A stretch of 64,000 bases of DNA. It comes from Selaginella tamariscina (Eukaryota; Streptophyta; Lycopodiopsida; Selaginellales; Selaginellaceae). The position numbers and the translations under genes were made by a program. Under the pieces are notes generated by a model, which was not told where the DNA came from, made no database searches, and was given only the letters and a program-made list of their open reading frames with translations. Where the stretch lies: assembly GCA_003024785.1 (NCBI GenBank), contig PUQB01000308.1, positions 38,501 through 102,500 of the forward strand. The letters are read 5' to 3'. Positions 33,965 to 46,280 of this stretch are shown here, in pieces (within the stretch, counting starts at the first letter, position 1; every line of letters starts with the position of its first letter).

Positions 33965-35130
33965 GGAAAATGTCCTTAAACTTTCAATATTATTTAAAGT
34001 GTACTAACACATGAATGTGGATCATTTGCACTTTTTTGCTTTTTCATTAGTTTAGTGATTCCAACTTCATTATTGGGTCGTTGATCATGTGTTTCAAAAC
34101 CTTAGAGTCCATGTAAAAACATGTTATATAAGTGATCTCAAAATAAAATAAACACCTTCAATTGTGTTACACAATACTCTTATGAACACATTCACACTTG
34201 AAGTTACTTGGGAATAAAAGGCAATATCAACAACTACACAAAAAGGTCTCGATTAGTTTTAGTTTGAAGGTGAGATTTAGCCCAAACATTGTACAACCAC
34301 TTTTATAAATGAACAATTATGTATGTGAAAACAAAACTAGGTAAATCATTTTGGTTTATGTTCTTTCTTATAGATACATGACATGCTTATCAATGCTTGT
34401 GTAAGAGGCATTTGAAACTATTACGTTAAGTTTTCTTATGGTCGGTCACACTCACAAGCATGTTAATGCATTATTTAATAAGGTCTCCAACTTGAAAATT
34501 GAGTAAGTGCACTTACCTTGTTATATATGATAGAACCTTTGAAAACTACATCTTCAAGAAAATTGTGTCATTCTATTACCATATATAGAGCTTTTGAAAT
34601 TATATTTCCAAAAAAAGTTGTATCATTAAAGTGTCAGATTTCAAAGAGGTTATGAAAGGATATATCAAAAATAAATACAAATCCTTAACAAGTCACTTTG
34701 TATTGTTCAATTCCTTTTCTTTACAAATAGAGATGACATACATATCATGTAGTACAAGTTGCAATCATTAAAATAAGATTGATAACTTAAAAAGAGCATA
34801 ATGTTATTTAAAAGTGAAGAGAAAAAAGAAATAATATAATAATTTTTAAAAGCTGATCATCATCTCATTATTCCAGACTCATCGTATAACCATTATTTGG
34901 ATGAGTTAAATTATTGATGCACATTAAATTATTATATGAAATAAATAAGGTAAAAATTGTATAGTTCTAATCATAAAGACAAGAGCTAAAGGTACATTGG
35001 ATACACATAATCTCCTAATCCAAAAGAGTCTGCATGCATCATATGGTTGAATTCATTCAATATAGGTAAATGTTGAGGGACATTGGAATTGTTAAAATCA
35101 ATACCAATTGTAAAGAATACATGTATTATA
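33965..35130 (+). pseudogene. GHTHEDID-motif gene, copy 2, strongly diverged
   Basis: Parallels copy 1 in the same orientation about 2.6 kb downstream: GTACTAACACATGAATGTGG against GTGCTAACACATGGACACGG, GATCATGTGTTTCA against GCCATGTGTTTCA, and TTCTTATGGTCGGTCACACTC against TTCCTTATGGTTGGTCACACTC. More substitutions, no long ORF. An older tandem or independent insertion of the same family. Confidence 0.65.
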
Positions 35131-37564
35131 AGGCTAAAAGTAATAAAAAAATGTAGTATATTTCTTAGAATATTAAAGGAATTCCCATTAGAACATAAAA
35201 TATTTTGAAGAATATTTATATAATAATATTAATTAATTATTATTTATTTTTTATTCAAAAAATTTAAAAGTGCATCTATACTAGAACGAAAATCACGTGC
35301 CTCACTGATTCATCATGTTTAAAACAACATAACAAATTAATGAGCCAAATAAAATGGTATCTTATGTTGAACTAATATAAAATATAAGTGGGATATCTTG
35401 GATGAATAAAGTTACTTATGACACTTTTGATAGTCATTCTACACTATAAAGGTTGATTAAATACCAATTTTATTTTATTTTTTTTTATAAAAAGAGAGAT
35501 TCAAGCAAGTCCTATATGATGTGCAGACATTTACTTAAAAAGGACACTCATATAATTAAACATTTTTAAAACACATACTTATTAAAATGTTTAAGAAATA
35601 ATTTAATAATTATAGTTTGCTTAAGCGAGTTAATTTAATGAGATATGTATTCCAAAATTAATACATTTTCCATTGTTTTTCACATATTAATTATAAGCTT
35701 GGTAAATAATGATACTTTTTTTATTTCAAACATAAAAGATTTTAAATACTAGAAAGTGTTTGAGATTTATGGACTTTATGAACTTAAACTCAAATTTTTT
35801 TGATCTTTAATAGGAGCCCGCACATTAAATTCTGAAAAATATATTTAGGTTTGTGGAAAACTTCATTTGAGAATGAATGCTAAATAATATGGCTTTGACT
35901 TGTGGACACAAATGTTTGTAAAGAAAATCAAATGGCTCTAAATTTTATTACAATTTGCACTATTAACTTTATATGACTTTGGGTTAAACCTTCGTACGAG
36001 GATATTATCTTTACACAAAGTCATCTATGTTAATTCTTAATTTAATTGAATTAGTTTTTAACCAAATCTTCTTTAGTGGAGGCCCCTTCACATATAATTC
36101 AGTATTAGTAATTAATCATGCAAGCTAGTTAAGTATTTTCAATTTATTAGTTATTTTATCTTAAACATAATTATGCAAAAATAAGGTACTTACGTAAAAT
36201 TTGATTAAATTTATAACTTGATTATGCTTATATGTGAAGATACAAATTTCAATTAAGTTTATCATTCAATTCATGATTAAGCAATTATAATGTAAAGAGA
36301 AAAATTAGTTACTTGTTAAGTGTTAATTAATTCTAACCTAATTAAGGAGAACGCACCTCGGTACCTTGTTGAGGAAGCTACTTTGAAAGGATAAAACTCA
36401 AGACCAAGACATAATTCAAATCAAAATCAAGGCCACCCTTATTGAAAATTGAACTCAAGACCGAGATTGAACACGTCTTTGACACTAAGGGATGCCTGAG
36501 GCCCGTTGAACATGGGGGGGATAGAACAGCCCCTAGGGAATTGAATATGCAGCCTCAAACGGGGCACCAAAACATTCACGGCTTCAACAAAGATCAAACT
36601 CGTGGCTTTATATAGGATGTCCCATCGTCGATGCTGAAAATGTTCGACGCAACAATAAATATTGAACTCAAGACTGACCTTGGATGGTGCATCCTGTTTG
36701 AGATCAATCAGGAACAAGTGATTCTAAGATCAAATTTGCAACCTCAAATGAGATGCACCATCGGTGGTTGCGGCTGGTGCCAAAGATGGAGGCATTTATT
36801 CCAAGGCACCATGAGGAGGATCAAATTCAAATCTACTCAAGGCATGAACAAGGAGGATCGAACTCAAGGCTACTTGAATTGAATTGAACTAAACGTGAGA
36901 GCTAGCAAAAATTGAAATTATAGTTTTGAATGAGAAGGCAATGTCCTCGGTGTAAAAGAGGGAACTTCATGCAATAAAGATTAAATTTGAGGCCCAAACA
37001 ACATGTGTACGGATTTAAAAATTTTACTTCCTAATGCATAGATTTTATTCCAAATGTGCAAACCACATGTACGAATGTGCTAACATGGCAGTCTGTATGT
37101 CACTGTGCAGCGCGCAACGTTCACATTAGACGCACTCTAACTAATTACCATGTAATGTAACGAAAGACACCCTTAAAGAAGTATTCTAATAGTCTCTTCT
37201 TTTCTCCTTTCTATTACTACAAACCTCAGCTTCAGTTTATATTGACTCTTGCCTTATTGTTAAATCCAATATATTAATAATATCTTATGAATAGGAATAA
37301 ACTCTACCAATAGTAAATGAATATTAAAACAGAGCCTAACACACCAGTGTGCGGAGCAGGCAGTTCCATGTACATAATACAAGGATAAGGATGATTAAGT
37401 TCCAAGAATGCAAGGTGACTGAAACATGTGCTGTATAGAGAATATTACTACGGATTCTGACGGTCTCTTTGATAAATGCATTTGGTTGTCCATGTCCAGC
37501 AAAGAAAAAATCAGATAGCATTCTCATTACTGACGATGCTGGTTTCGTATGACTCATGTTGCCA
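35131..37564. other. Intergenic, AT-rich, with degenerate GAACTCAAGACC repeats
   Basis: 35130-36340 shows nothing but AT-rich DNA. At 36380-36880 a degenerate unit around GAACTCAAGACC or ATTGAACTCAAG recurs at about 36390, 36450, 36660 and 36855 in a GC-richer stretch; the ORFs on both strands there have no recognisable domains. A minus ORF at 37336-37557 is also unrecognised. Confidence 0.5.
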
Positions 37565-39725
37565 GTAGACTTGGTTATGTGGGGATGAAAGCTCTACATA
37601 GACTACATTTAATACTGAAGGTCTCTCTTTTCATCCCTTGAATTCGTACGCGCAAGCAAGCAAGAGCAGGAGTTTGGACGCTTGCATATGTATCCATAAC
37701 CGCTATGCATACATAGTAAATGAATGGTTTTGCACTGTAGCCTGAGTGAAATGCCTGTACCTTTTCAATATTGTCTGTATTAGCATGTGCGTGTGTGATA
37801 GATAATAATATATAAACGTACACGTTTGTATATGCATGTTAAATATTTATGTATTATATACTAAATACGTTTTCATAAAACTGTACAGAGCTTCTCATGT
37901 TTTAAGTTGGATGCAAATTGTGTTATATTGAATGCTGAGTTGATATTAATTTTAATTTTAAAATCCGCAAAGGGATTTTAACATGTTTGAATATGTGCAG
38001 TGTACAATCTTTAAAACATAACATATTTATACTATAAATTTAATATTTAAAACCAATTCTTAAATAAAAATATACTCTTTTTAATTTAAAATTACAGAGC
38101 TACGAATACTACACATAATAAAATAAAGAAAATGTACAGTTACATGTATACAGTAACATAAATTTCATTTAAATGTATAGTTAATATAATTATATGATGT
38201 CTCCACGTGTGTGTACAACCTTCTCCTGAGGGATAACAGCGTGGAGACTGCAGTAATTTAAAATATAAGGATCCCTCGTGTTATTCTCTTCCTTACGATC
38301 ACATGAATTTAAATCGAGATATTATAATCATTATTCATGAATTATAATCTTTATTTGACAATTATAACGTAGACTGTCCTTCGTTGTTGGTTCTACCACA
38401 TCTTAACTAACAAGATATGTGTAAACACGGTGGCTAATTGATTGGACAAGTAAGGCAGCTTCTTCTTGGTGGAGGAGGCGGGGGTGATTTCTTAGGCGGT
38501 GGTGGAGGTGGGGGATTTCCTAGGTGGTGGTGGGGGTGGTGGTGATTTCCTAGGTGGTGGTGGAGTGGTGGTGATTTGTTAGGTGGTGTGGAGGTGGTGA
38601 TTTCCTAGTGGTGGAGGAGGTGGTGATTTCTTAGGAGGTGGTGGGGGTGGTGGGGGTGGTGATTTCTTAGGTGGTGGCGGGGTGGTGGTGATTCTTAGGG
38701 GGTGGAGGTGGTGGTGATTTCTTAGGTGGTGGGGGGTGGTGGTGATTTCTTAGGGGTGGAGGTGGTGGTGATTTCTTAGGTGGTGGTGGGGGTGTGGTGA
38801 TTTCTTAGGGGTGGAGGTGGGTGATTTCTTAGGGGGTGTGGTGGGGTGGTGATTTCTTAGGGGTGGGGTGGTGGTGATTTCTTAGGCGGTGGAGGTGGTG
38901 GTGATTCTTAGGGGGTGGCGGTGGCGATGGCGGTGGAGGTGGAGGAGGTGAATTCACTGGAACAGGTGGTGATTGAAGTGGCGGACATTGTTGTGGATTA
39001 AAGATGAAAGATGGACACGAGTATTGAACATTATGAGATCTTGAAGTAGATTTTGTGCACTGTGATAGAGGAATAACCGATTGACCAGTAGGAAATGGGC
39101 AATTCGTAGGATTGATGTTGTTGTTACAGTGCAACTGGTTTCAACATTTGGTGCATCTTGTCTTGTGCGATTAAAAACAAACTGTAGGAACCTTGGAAGT
39201 TTGTGAATCCGTCACTTTGTTTTCCAAACGTGCAGCTAACTCGAACTCTTACCTAAACGAAAAATAATATAAATTAAATACTAAGTATTCATAATTTATA
39301 TTAATCGTTACCTTGAACACCTCCGGAGGAAAAGTCACAATTTTGACAAAGAACATTACCGGTTACTATAGCATTAAGACTATGTGCTACAGTGCTTGCA
39401 ATAAAACATGCTAATGCAAGTAGAAACAATTCTAACTTAAGAGTACCCATATTTTGTGCTTTCTTCAAACTGCAGTTATATATATATATATACATATATT
39501 AAGTAGATGAAAAATTTTCAACAACATAAGAATATTCGGTTGGAAATTTAGCCCTCGAATATATGAGCTACATTGTACGATCGGAAGTCACTTGCATACA
39601 ATATGACATAATAAATAAAATTTATTGCTTAAATAAAACATTATTTATATTAATTCAAATATTATAAAAGTTTGTATAGGACACCGAGATGCCCATTTGA
39701 CTATTTTGGCCGTTATGAAGAAAAT
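37565..39725 (-). repeat. Right arm of the large inverted duplication
   Basis: Reverse complement of about 6695-9062; see that entry. The arms differ by scattered substitutions and by length in the proline-rich tract. Confidence 0.85.
38434..39450 (-). pseudogene. Ole e 1-like extensin / proline-rich cell-wall protein, right copy
   Basis: ATG at 39450, exon 1 39312-39450 with an undisturbed signal peptide (MGTLKLELFLLALACFIAST), then VTGNVLCQNCDFSSGGVQ. The ~60-bp intron ends near 39254 with a TTTAG acceptor. Exon 2 carries the rest of the Ole e 1-like domain (NCPFPTGQSVIPLSQCTKST, YSCPSFIFNPQQCPPLQSPP) and the proline-rich tail to TAG 38434-38436. Relative to the left copy two bases are absent just after the acceptor, and frames change in the G-rich (sense C-rich) tail. 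Each copy is intact where the other is damaged in the first 150 bases, so at least one original was functional. Same role as the left copy: a secreted wall glycoprotein. Confidence 0.7.
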
Positions 39726-41233
39726 ATGTACAACGTTTCGATAGTGACTACAGAGTTTCATTTATTAGAATATTCTTAATATATTTTATAAAGAAAATTA
39801 TATTTATATTTCTGAAATTTATCATATTTACATATATACCTTAAAATTTTTATATTTACATATATACCCTTCTAAAAGTTTTAAATAATATATATATACT
39901 CTTTTTAAAGACTTTAATCATAATATTTTAATTTTTAAAAATAATATATTAACTAAAATATTTTTAATTTATAATATATTATAAATGAAATAATTAAATG
40001 TTAAATTTCAAAAAAACTATCATAGTAGAAAATAAAATATTTTTAAAAATAATTATATTATATTGTGATATATATGTTTAATAGTCCTAAATATAAAAAT
40101 ATAAATAATTATTAATTTTTATTAATTTTTAAAAAAATGTTTTATTAATTTTTTAATTTTGAAATTTATGAAATTTTAAATTGAAGTTTTATGAGTATAT
40201 ATGTAAATAATAAAATTTTTTAATATATACGTAAATATGATAAATTTCAAGGTATAAATATAATTTTCCCTATTGTTAACAGTATAATATTAAATGAAAT
40301 GATAAAAAATTGTCCAAATTCTTAAAAAAAAAACAAAAGATTCATATTGTATCAATTAATAATCTATTAATTATATATAAATAATTAATAATATAAAAGT
40401 TATCTATCAAATTTATTATAAAAAAAATTGATGTCTTGTAATTAAAAAAAAAAGAAAAAACATTTCTTTTGTGAAATATAAATATAAATAAAAAATATTC
40501 AATAAAAATAGCAATATGATTTGGCCGAGCACATGAATCATACTGAATTTTCTTTAGAATCAGTCCGTTTATATTATAAGTAATATATCTATCAACTTAC
40601 AAATATGCATATTTTTTAATTAAGAATATAATTTACATCTGAAATTTCAATTTAAAATATATTAATATATTTATCAAAAATCAATAAATCAATATTCTAG
40701 TAATCAATATATTGCAATAGAATAAAATTATTGAAAATCTATGACATTTTACTAACATTCACCTATTTCATTATTTATGATAGTTTACTAACGTTAATTC
40801 ATTTCAACATTGTTTATAAATCTAAAAAATATTTAATATAAATTATAAAATTAAACAAGATGCAATTTTGAAGTTTAAGGTAAACATTAATAAATTTAGA
40901 ACTTCCAAAGAATATGCCATTTTTCCTGAATAAATGAACTTTAAAATTCCATAATTAATTTTAGTTTTATTTTTCTATTTTGCTATGAAAGAGAAATATG
41001 CTCGATGGGATACTTGGTATCTTATCGGCTGTGTGTGCGTGTAATTTCTACAAGAATACTTTCATTACTATACTTTTATATATATTATTAATTATTAATA
41101 ATTTTAAAACGTAATTAAGTTGCTTTCTAATCAACGATAATAACCAATATTAATAATATCATAATAGCATGTATAAAATGAACTAGAATTAATATCAGCC
41201 TAGTTTCACAAGATTATACCAATACTTACATAA
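39726..41233. other. AT-rich 3' flank of the PPR gene
   Basis: No coding sequence. From about 40425 this flank is duplicated at 19630 onward. Very high AT with TTTTAAAATT-type low complexity at 39780-40300. Confidence 0.65.
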
Positions 41234-44200
41234 TTATGAGGAGAGTTGAGTTCTACGTTGTTTACGACCATTAAGCTCGTTAAGCACGTCACTAATCTTC
41301 TCCTCAGGCACATATCCGTCATCGACCATCTCCCTCAGGTACTCCTCAGCCTCCTCTTCTCTCGTCACCGTCTTACATAGTCCATCTACAATCCTTGAAC
41401 ACATGTCCGAGCTCGGAACAAATCCCAGTGATGTCAACTACTCAAACACAGTGAGTTCACGTTTGTGTATATTCGTATGTACGTACTTGCGTATGTGTGT
41501 GTATGCATGCATGTATGATTATGTGCTTGTGTATGCCTACGTATACAAGTACATGCAAATAACATATGAACTTGGAACAATCCAGTGATGTCAACTGCTC
41601 ATGTATATGCATATATCTGTTCACATGTATCAAACAGTTCATATACGATTGTATACATAAACATATACATATTTACGCAGATTATACATTCATTATAAGT
41701 ACAAGGGTGTAAGTATAAATGATGTATGTATGCTAACAAAACAACAGCCATAGTTGATATTCATCGTTACATACTTAACCTTAATGTATTAATATTAGTG
41801 TTCTATTTCTCTGTTTCTATTATGAAAAATCATGGCCATGTACACAGCTCGCACACATACATGTACATATAATACATACAGATATAGAAAATCACGCATG
41901 TACATGCACAATATAAATGGATCAATTCATATTGTGTAACATAAGTTAATTGTGAATCAATAAGAAAGAATCGGAAAACAACTAGATATGGATATGTCTA
42001 TACATAAATGTGTGGATTGCCATATATTCTTAATACATATAAGAAAACGTATAAGTATGCATCGTATATGAAACTCTTACATAATCTCATATCACACTAT
42101 ATACATATTTCCAACGTATATATAAGTGAAATTGTATTTATGGTCACAGAAGATATAACATAAAGCATATTAATAAGAAGAAGATAAATATATAGACATA
42201 CATGCACACATGGTACATTCACTATATAATATAGATAGATTTACACGTATTTGTGATGTATTATGTCATAGGCATAACTAACAACTAAAGTTGATACCAT
42301 ATCATATATACTTTCATATCATCGGAGTTAAGAGATAAATGTACATGCATGTGAATAGCATTTCATGTTTGATGTTCTCTCTCTCTATACACCACACACA
42401 CACAACCTGCTTGAAGAACTCGCGAGCCTCAAAAATCTTGTTGCTCTACACAAAGCTTTGACCAAAACCTCATAAGAGTCAATATTGGGAATGCAGCCAT
42501 GCTCAATCATTTCCTGGAACAAGTCACTTGCTTCAGAAAGCTTTCTCTGGTCGCACAATGTCCGTAGCATCACATTGTATGTAGAAACACCTGGATATTC
42601 CTTCAGATCGACCATCTGCTTGTACACAGCTAGTGCATCGTCCACCATCTTTAATCTTTAAAACCAAGTGTAACCTTATAATCTCTCTCACACACACAAC
42701 AAACACGCACACGCACTCTCACACATACACACAAACACAAACACACAACACACACGCACGCATGGACACACACCGTATACGAACCTGCACAACATCTCAA
42801 CTATGCACGAATATAAATGTACTCTCAATGCGATGCCCCGCTTTCTTTGCATCTTGTACGAGTCTTAAGGCATCCTGTACAAAACAATAGTAAATAGATA
42901 TACAGGTCATACATACAGAAATGAATATCTCAAATCTTATAATTACTCTTATAATGTACTCAACGTGTATTTACATGCAGTGTATAGCAATAGAGAGAGA
43001 GAAAGTATAAGTACCTCCGCAAGATTTTTCTTGCAAAGTGCGGATATCAAGTAACAGTATGCCTTGTAAGGCGGTTTAAGGCCTTTTGAGCGCATTGCAT
43101 CCAAAACATGGATGCCATCATTAAACCTGCACATCTAACACCTAGGATATGTATATACACATATACATACACACATAAACAAATTCAAGCCTACACACAC
43201 CCAACGAACCCACACACACACCTCTCTATGATGCATATCTTCCGCATGAGAAACTGGATCGACTTATCAACAGGCATTGAGAAACCGCTCAGAAGCTCAT
43301 CTAAAAAGCTCACTGCTTGAGCTATCTCAGCTCGCCGTGTGAAGGAGTCTAATATTTGTGTGACTACAACAGCATCGGGCTTCGACTCCTGCTGAATAGT
43401 AACATATTGTTAGTACGAATATTTACAATACTGAAACGAATATTCATACTGCTATGTACGTGTGCCGCGTGTGCGTATGTGTGTGAAGGATATTATAGCC
43501 AGAATATGCGGTATATACATAAGAAAACATTCAAAGCCTGTATGCACGACTTAGCTGCCGGCACGAGAGAGAGAGAGAGAGAGAGCATATTATATGCCGT
43601 AAAAGTGTACATATGCACTATCCATTACACATACACACGGACATATATACATATGCGCAGTTCCATCATGCATAGGTTGAACAATATGTCCCCATTCACA
43701 TGTTTAGACGTATGATTACGTACACATAAAACGCACACATGCATCACATGCATACATACATATCTATCAAAATACATATTAAAAGACCTGATCGAGCATG
43801 TCGCGGAAGAAGCTTGAGGGCCTCTGAAATCGACCGCTACGATCAAGAACATCAATGAGAGCACTGAAGCATATTGAGTCCGGTTGCATGGCTTTAGATG
43901 TCATCTCGTCAAGGAGTTTATTTGCCTCGTCCACACACCCAGTCTTACAGTAACCATTGATTAACAAACTGTAGAAAACGTTGTCCACTGGACACGTGCT
44001 GCCTTCCATGTCCTTCTTCACCTGATGCCTTTGTTAATATGTTACACATGTACAATACACAACTCAACAGAGAGACAGATACACAAACGCACGCACACAC
44101 ACGTGTGTATGTACACGTACAAGTTATATATACTATAATATCCACAGACACAATACATATATATCACAGACACACACAGCTAAAATGGCATCTTCCGAGC

Positions 44201-45923
44201 CTTAGGAATATGAACTAAACAAACTAGTAATTGTGAGCGTAAATACCGTACCTGTAAAGCATCGTCCATTCTTCCTGCCTTGCAGAGTGCAAGCACATAT
44301 GTGCGATATGTAACAAGATCCGGAGAAACACCCTGCTCCTTCATCTAAAAATACAATACACACAGTTACACACTCACTCACTCACACACATCTTCCATTG
44401 ATAAACTAACATGCCACCAAATCTATATGTGTGTATATACATACATACTTGTAGTATACACATAACAGGACATACCTCAGCAAACAGACTACGCATCTCG
44501 TCAACACGTTCCATCTTCTTAAGCCCATTAAGCACACGTTATAAGCATAAGTGTTGGGTTTACACTTATATTCAAGGTCCATCTTTCTGAAAACTTGCAA
44601 AGCTTCATCCGCACGTCCGGCCTGACAGTACCCGTTCAGGATGGCTATGCACGATCCAAGCTGTGGAAGCAATCCGTTCTCTATATTGTCGTCAAAGAGC
44701 TCCAAGCCTTCTTCAAAAATGGTCGTATTTGCAAAGCCCACATATGAGGTACGTGTATGTAGACGAGTTTGCTTTGTATCCCTCATGTGAAAGTCTCTGA
44801 GCAGCTCATATGCCTCCACCACCTTCATGCACATATTATATCAATATGTCTGTAACCTTATACTAACATTATTAATCAAACTGTATGTATATATGTGTGT
44901 GTGTATTGCATACATACACACAAATATAATATACTGACCTTGTACTCCTTGCCAAGGCCTTCAATCAGCATCATATAAGTGGACTGCTCCGGAACCATAT
45001 TACGCTTCTCCATCTCACGGAGCAGTTTTACTGCTTCACTTGATCTCCTGAAGTAAGTTAAAACTGAGTATATATATTTTACATTATATAACTATAAAGT
45101 ATGAGCGTGTGTGTGCGTGTGCGTTCTAAGATTATAGCATCTGTAATTCAAATAAAGCTTGGAGTTATTCCACTAATCAATATTCAAATGAATACAAAAT
45201 TAACTAGTTCAAACATAATACAAAAATATACATGTAGTATGTAGTATAATAGCAAAATAAAGTATATTTTATTTTACTAAAAGACTATCAGTAAACCATG
45301 GTACAAGTCTACCATATGTATAGCTAACGTGTACCTACTTGTAAAGTTTACCTGTTTTTTGCAAAGCTCAATCATGACACCAAGATAAGTTGCAGAATTA
45401 ACAGCATTACTTGAAAGTTCATAAAGGAGCTTAACAGCCTGACCGATTTCACCACCCTGTATGAATCCATTGATGAGAATCCCATATGTTGAAGTATCAG
45501 GGAGACATAGGCTCTTGAGATCTTCCTCAAACAGCTTGTAGGCATCCCTGTGTCTCCCGCACTTGATGAAGGATACAAGCAGGCCATTGTATGCTTGAAA
45601 TCCATGTTGTATTCAGGAAGACTGATGCCCATCTAAAGCATTTTATGCATCAGAACGTCTAACCCATGCTGTATGTCTCTTTAAATCAATTATATCATTT
45701 ATGGTATGTATTTAAAAACTTACTGCAATATGTAGATAATCTATACATAGGAAATCGGCCATTAAGAGCAGAAACTCTTTCTTAACTGATATTTTTCTAC
45801 ATGGTGTCGATATCTATGATGTACATTTGTACTATATACATGAACGCATGTACACCAAATCAGAATTATGTTCATTTTGCTAGATACATAACATGTATAT
45901 GGTATGCATAAGTGTATACATGC

Positions 45924-45955
<32 letters not shown>

Positions 45956-46244
45956 AGAGCTCATTGTAAGCATACCATATGAATTATATATACACATTTA
46001 TATGTATATGTACACAATACATAGTGTTTACGTGCTCACCTGAAGCATTTAAGAGCAGTATCGGCATCCCTACATCTGTCTAAGGCTCTCCCAAGTGCGA
46101 TCGGTTAGGAACAAACCCCAAGCATTTCAGTGACTTCTCCAAATCCGAGCTCGAGAAAGCCGCTACTAGAGCACTACATTGTTCATTCTCTACCTTCTGT
46201 GACCCGATTGCCGTGCTCATCCATCGGCGCAGCCCCTGGCGCAT
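41234..46244 (-). CDS. P-type pentatricopeptide repeat (PPR) protein, 11 exons
   Basis: Organelle RNA-binding protein of the P class (35-residue repeats). Exons by splice sites and phase: 46040-46244, 45352-45632, 44939-45047, 44476-44822, 44252-44344, 43788-44021, 43222-43391, 43015-43126, 42785-42874, 42407-42655, 41234-41437. Typical repeat cores include EQSTYMMLIEGLGKEYK, GVSPDLVTYRTYVLALCKAG, SALIDVLDRSGRF and PNIDSYEVLVKALCR. The C-terminus is NELNGRKQRRTQLSS. One-base frame disturbances occur in exons 1, 2, 4, 6, 9 and 10, for example in a T-run near 44715 and near 42441, where the truncated duplicate at 21.6 kb keeps the expected base. Intron structure is clean. It is either a recently decaying gene or an active gene with consensus errors. 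Most PPR genes are intronless or intron-poor; P-type genes with many introns are common in lycophytes and mosses. Confidence 0.75.
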
Positions 46245-46280
46245 CGTCTGCTTAAAACCCTAACGCCATAAACCCTAAAT
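46245..46280. promoter_or_regulatory. Bidirectional PPR start region with two telo-boxes
   Basis: Only 36 bp separate the minus-strand ATG (46244) from the plus-strand ATG (46281). Two AAACCCTAA telo-boxes lie at 46255-46263 and 46270-46278. Telo-boxes are known in promoters and 5' UTRs of housekeeping plant genes. Both transcripts probably start inside the opposite gene, giving antisense overlap (inference). Confidence 0.6.

Noticed and set aside
36439-36882. Overlapping ORFs on both strands
   Set aside because: No recognisable domain; the open frames coincide with a degenerate GAACTCAAGACC repeat.
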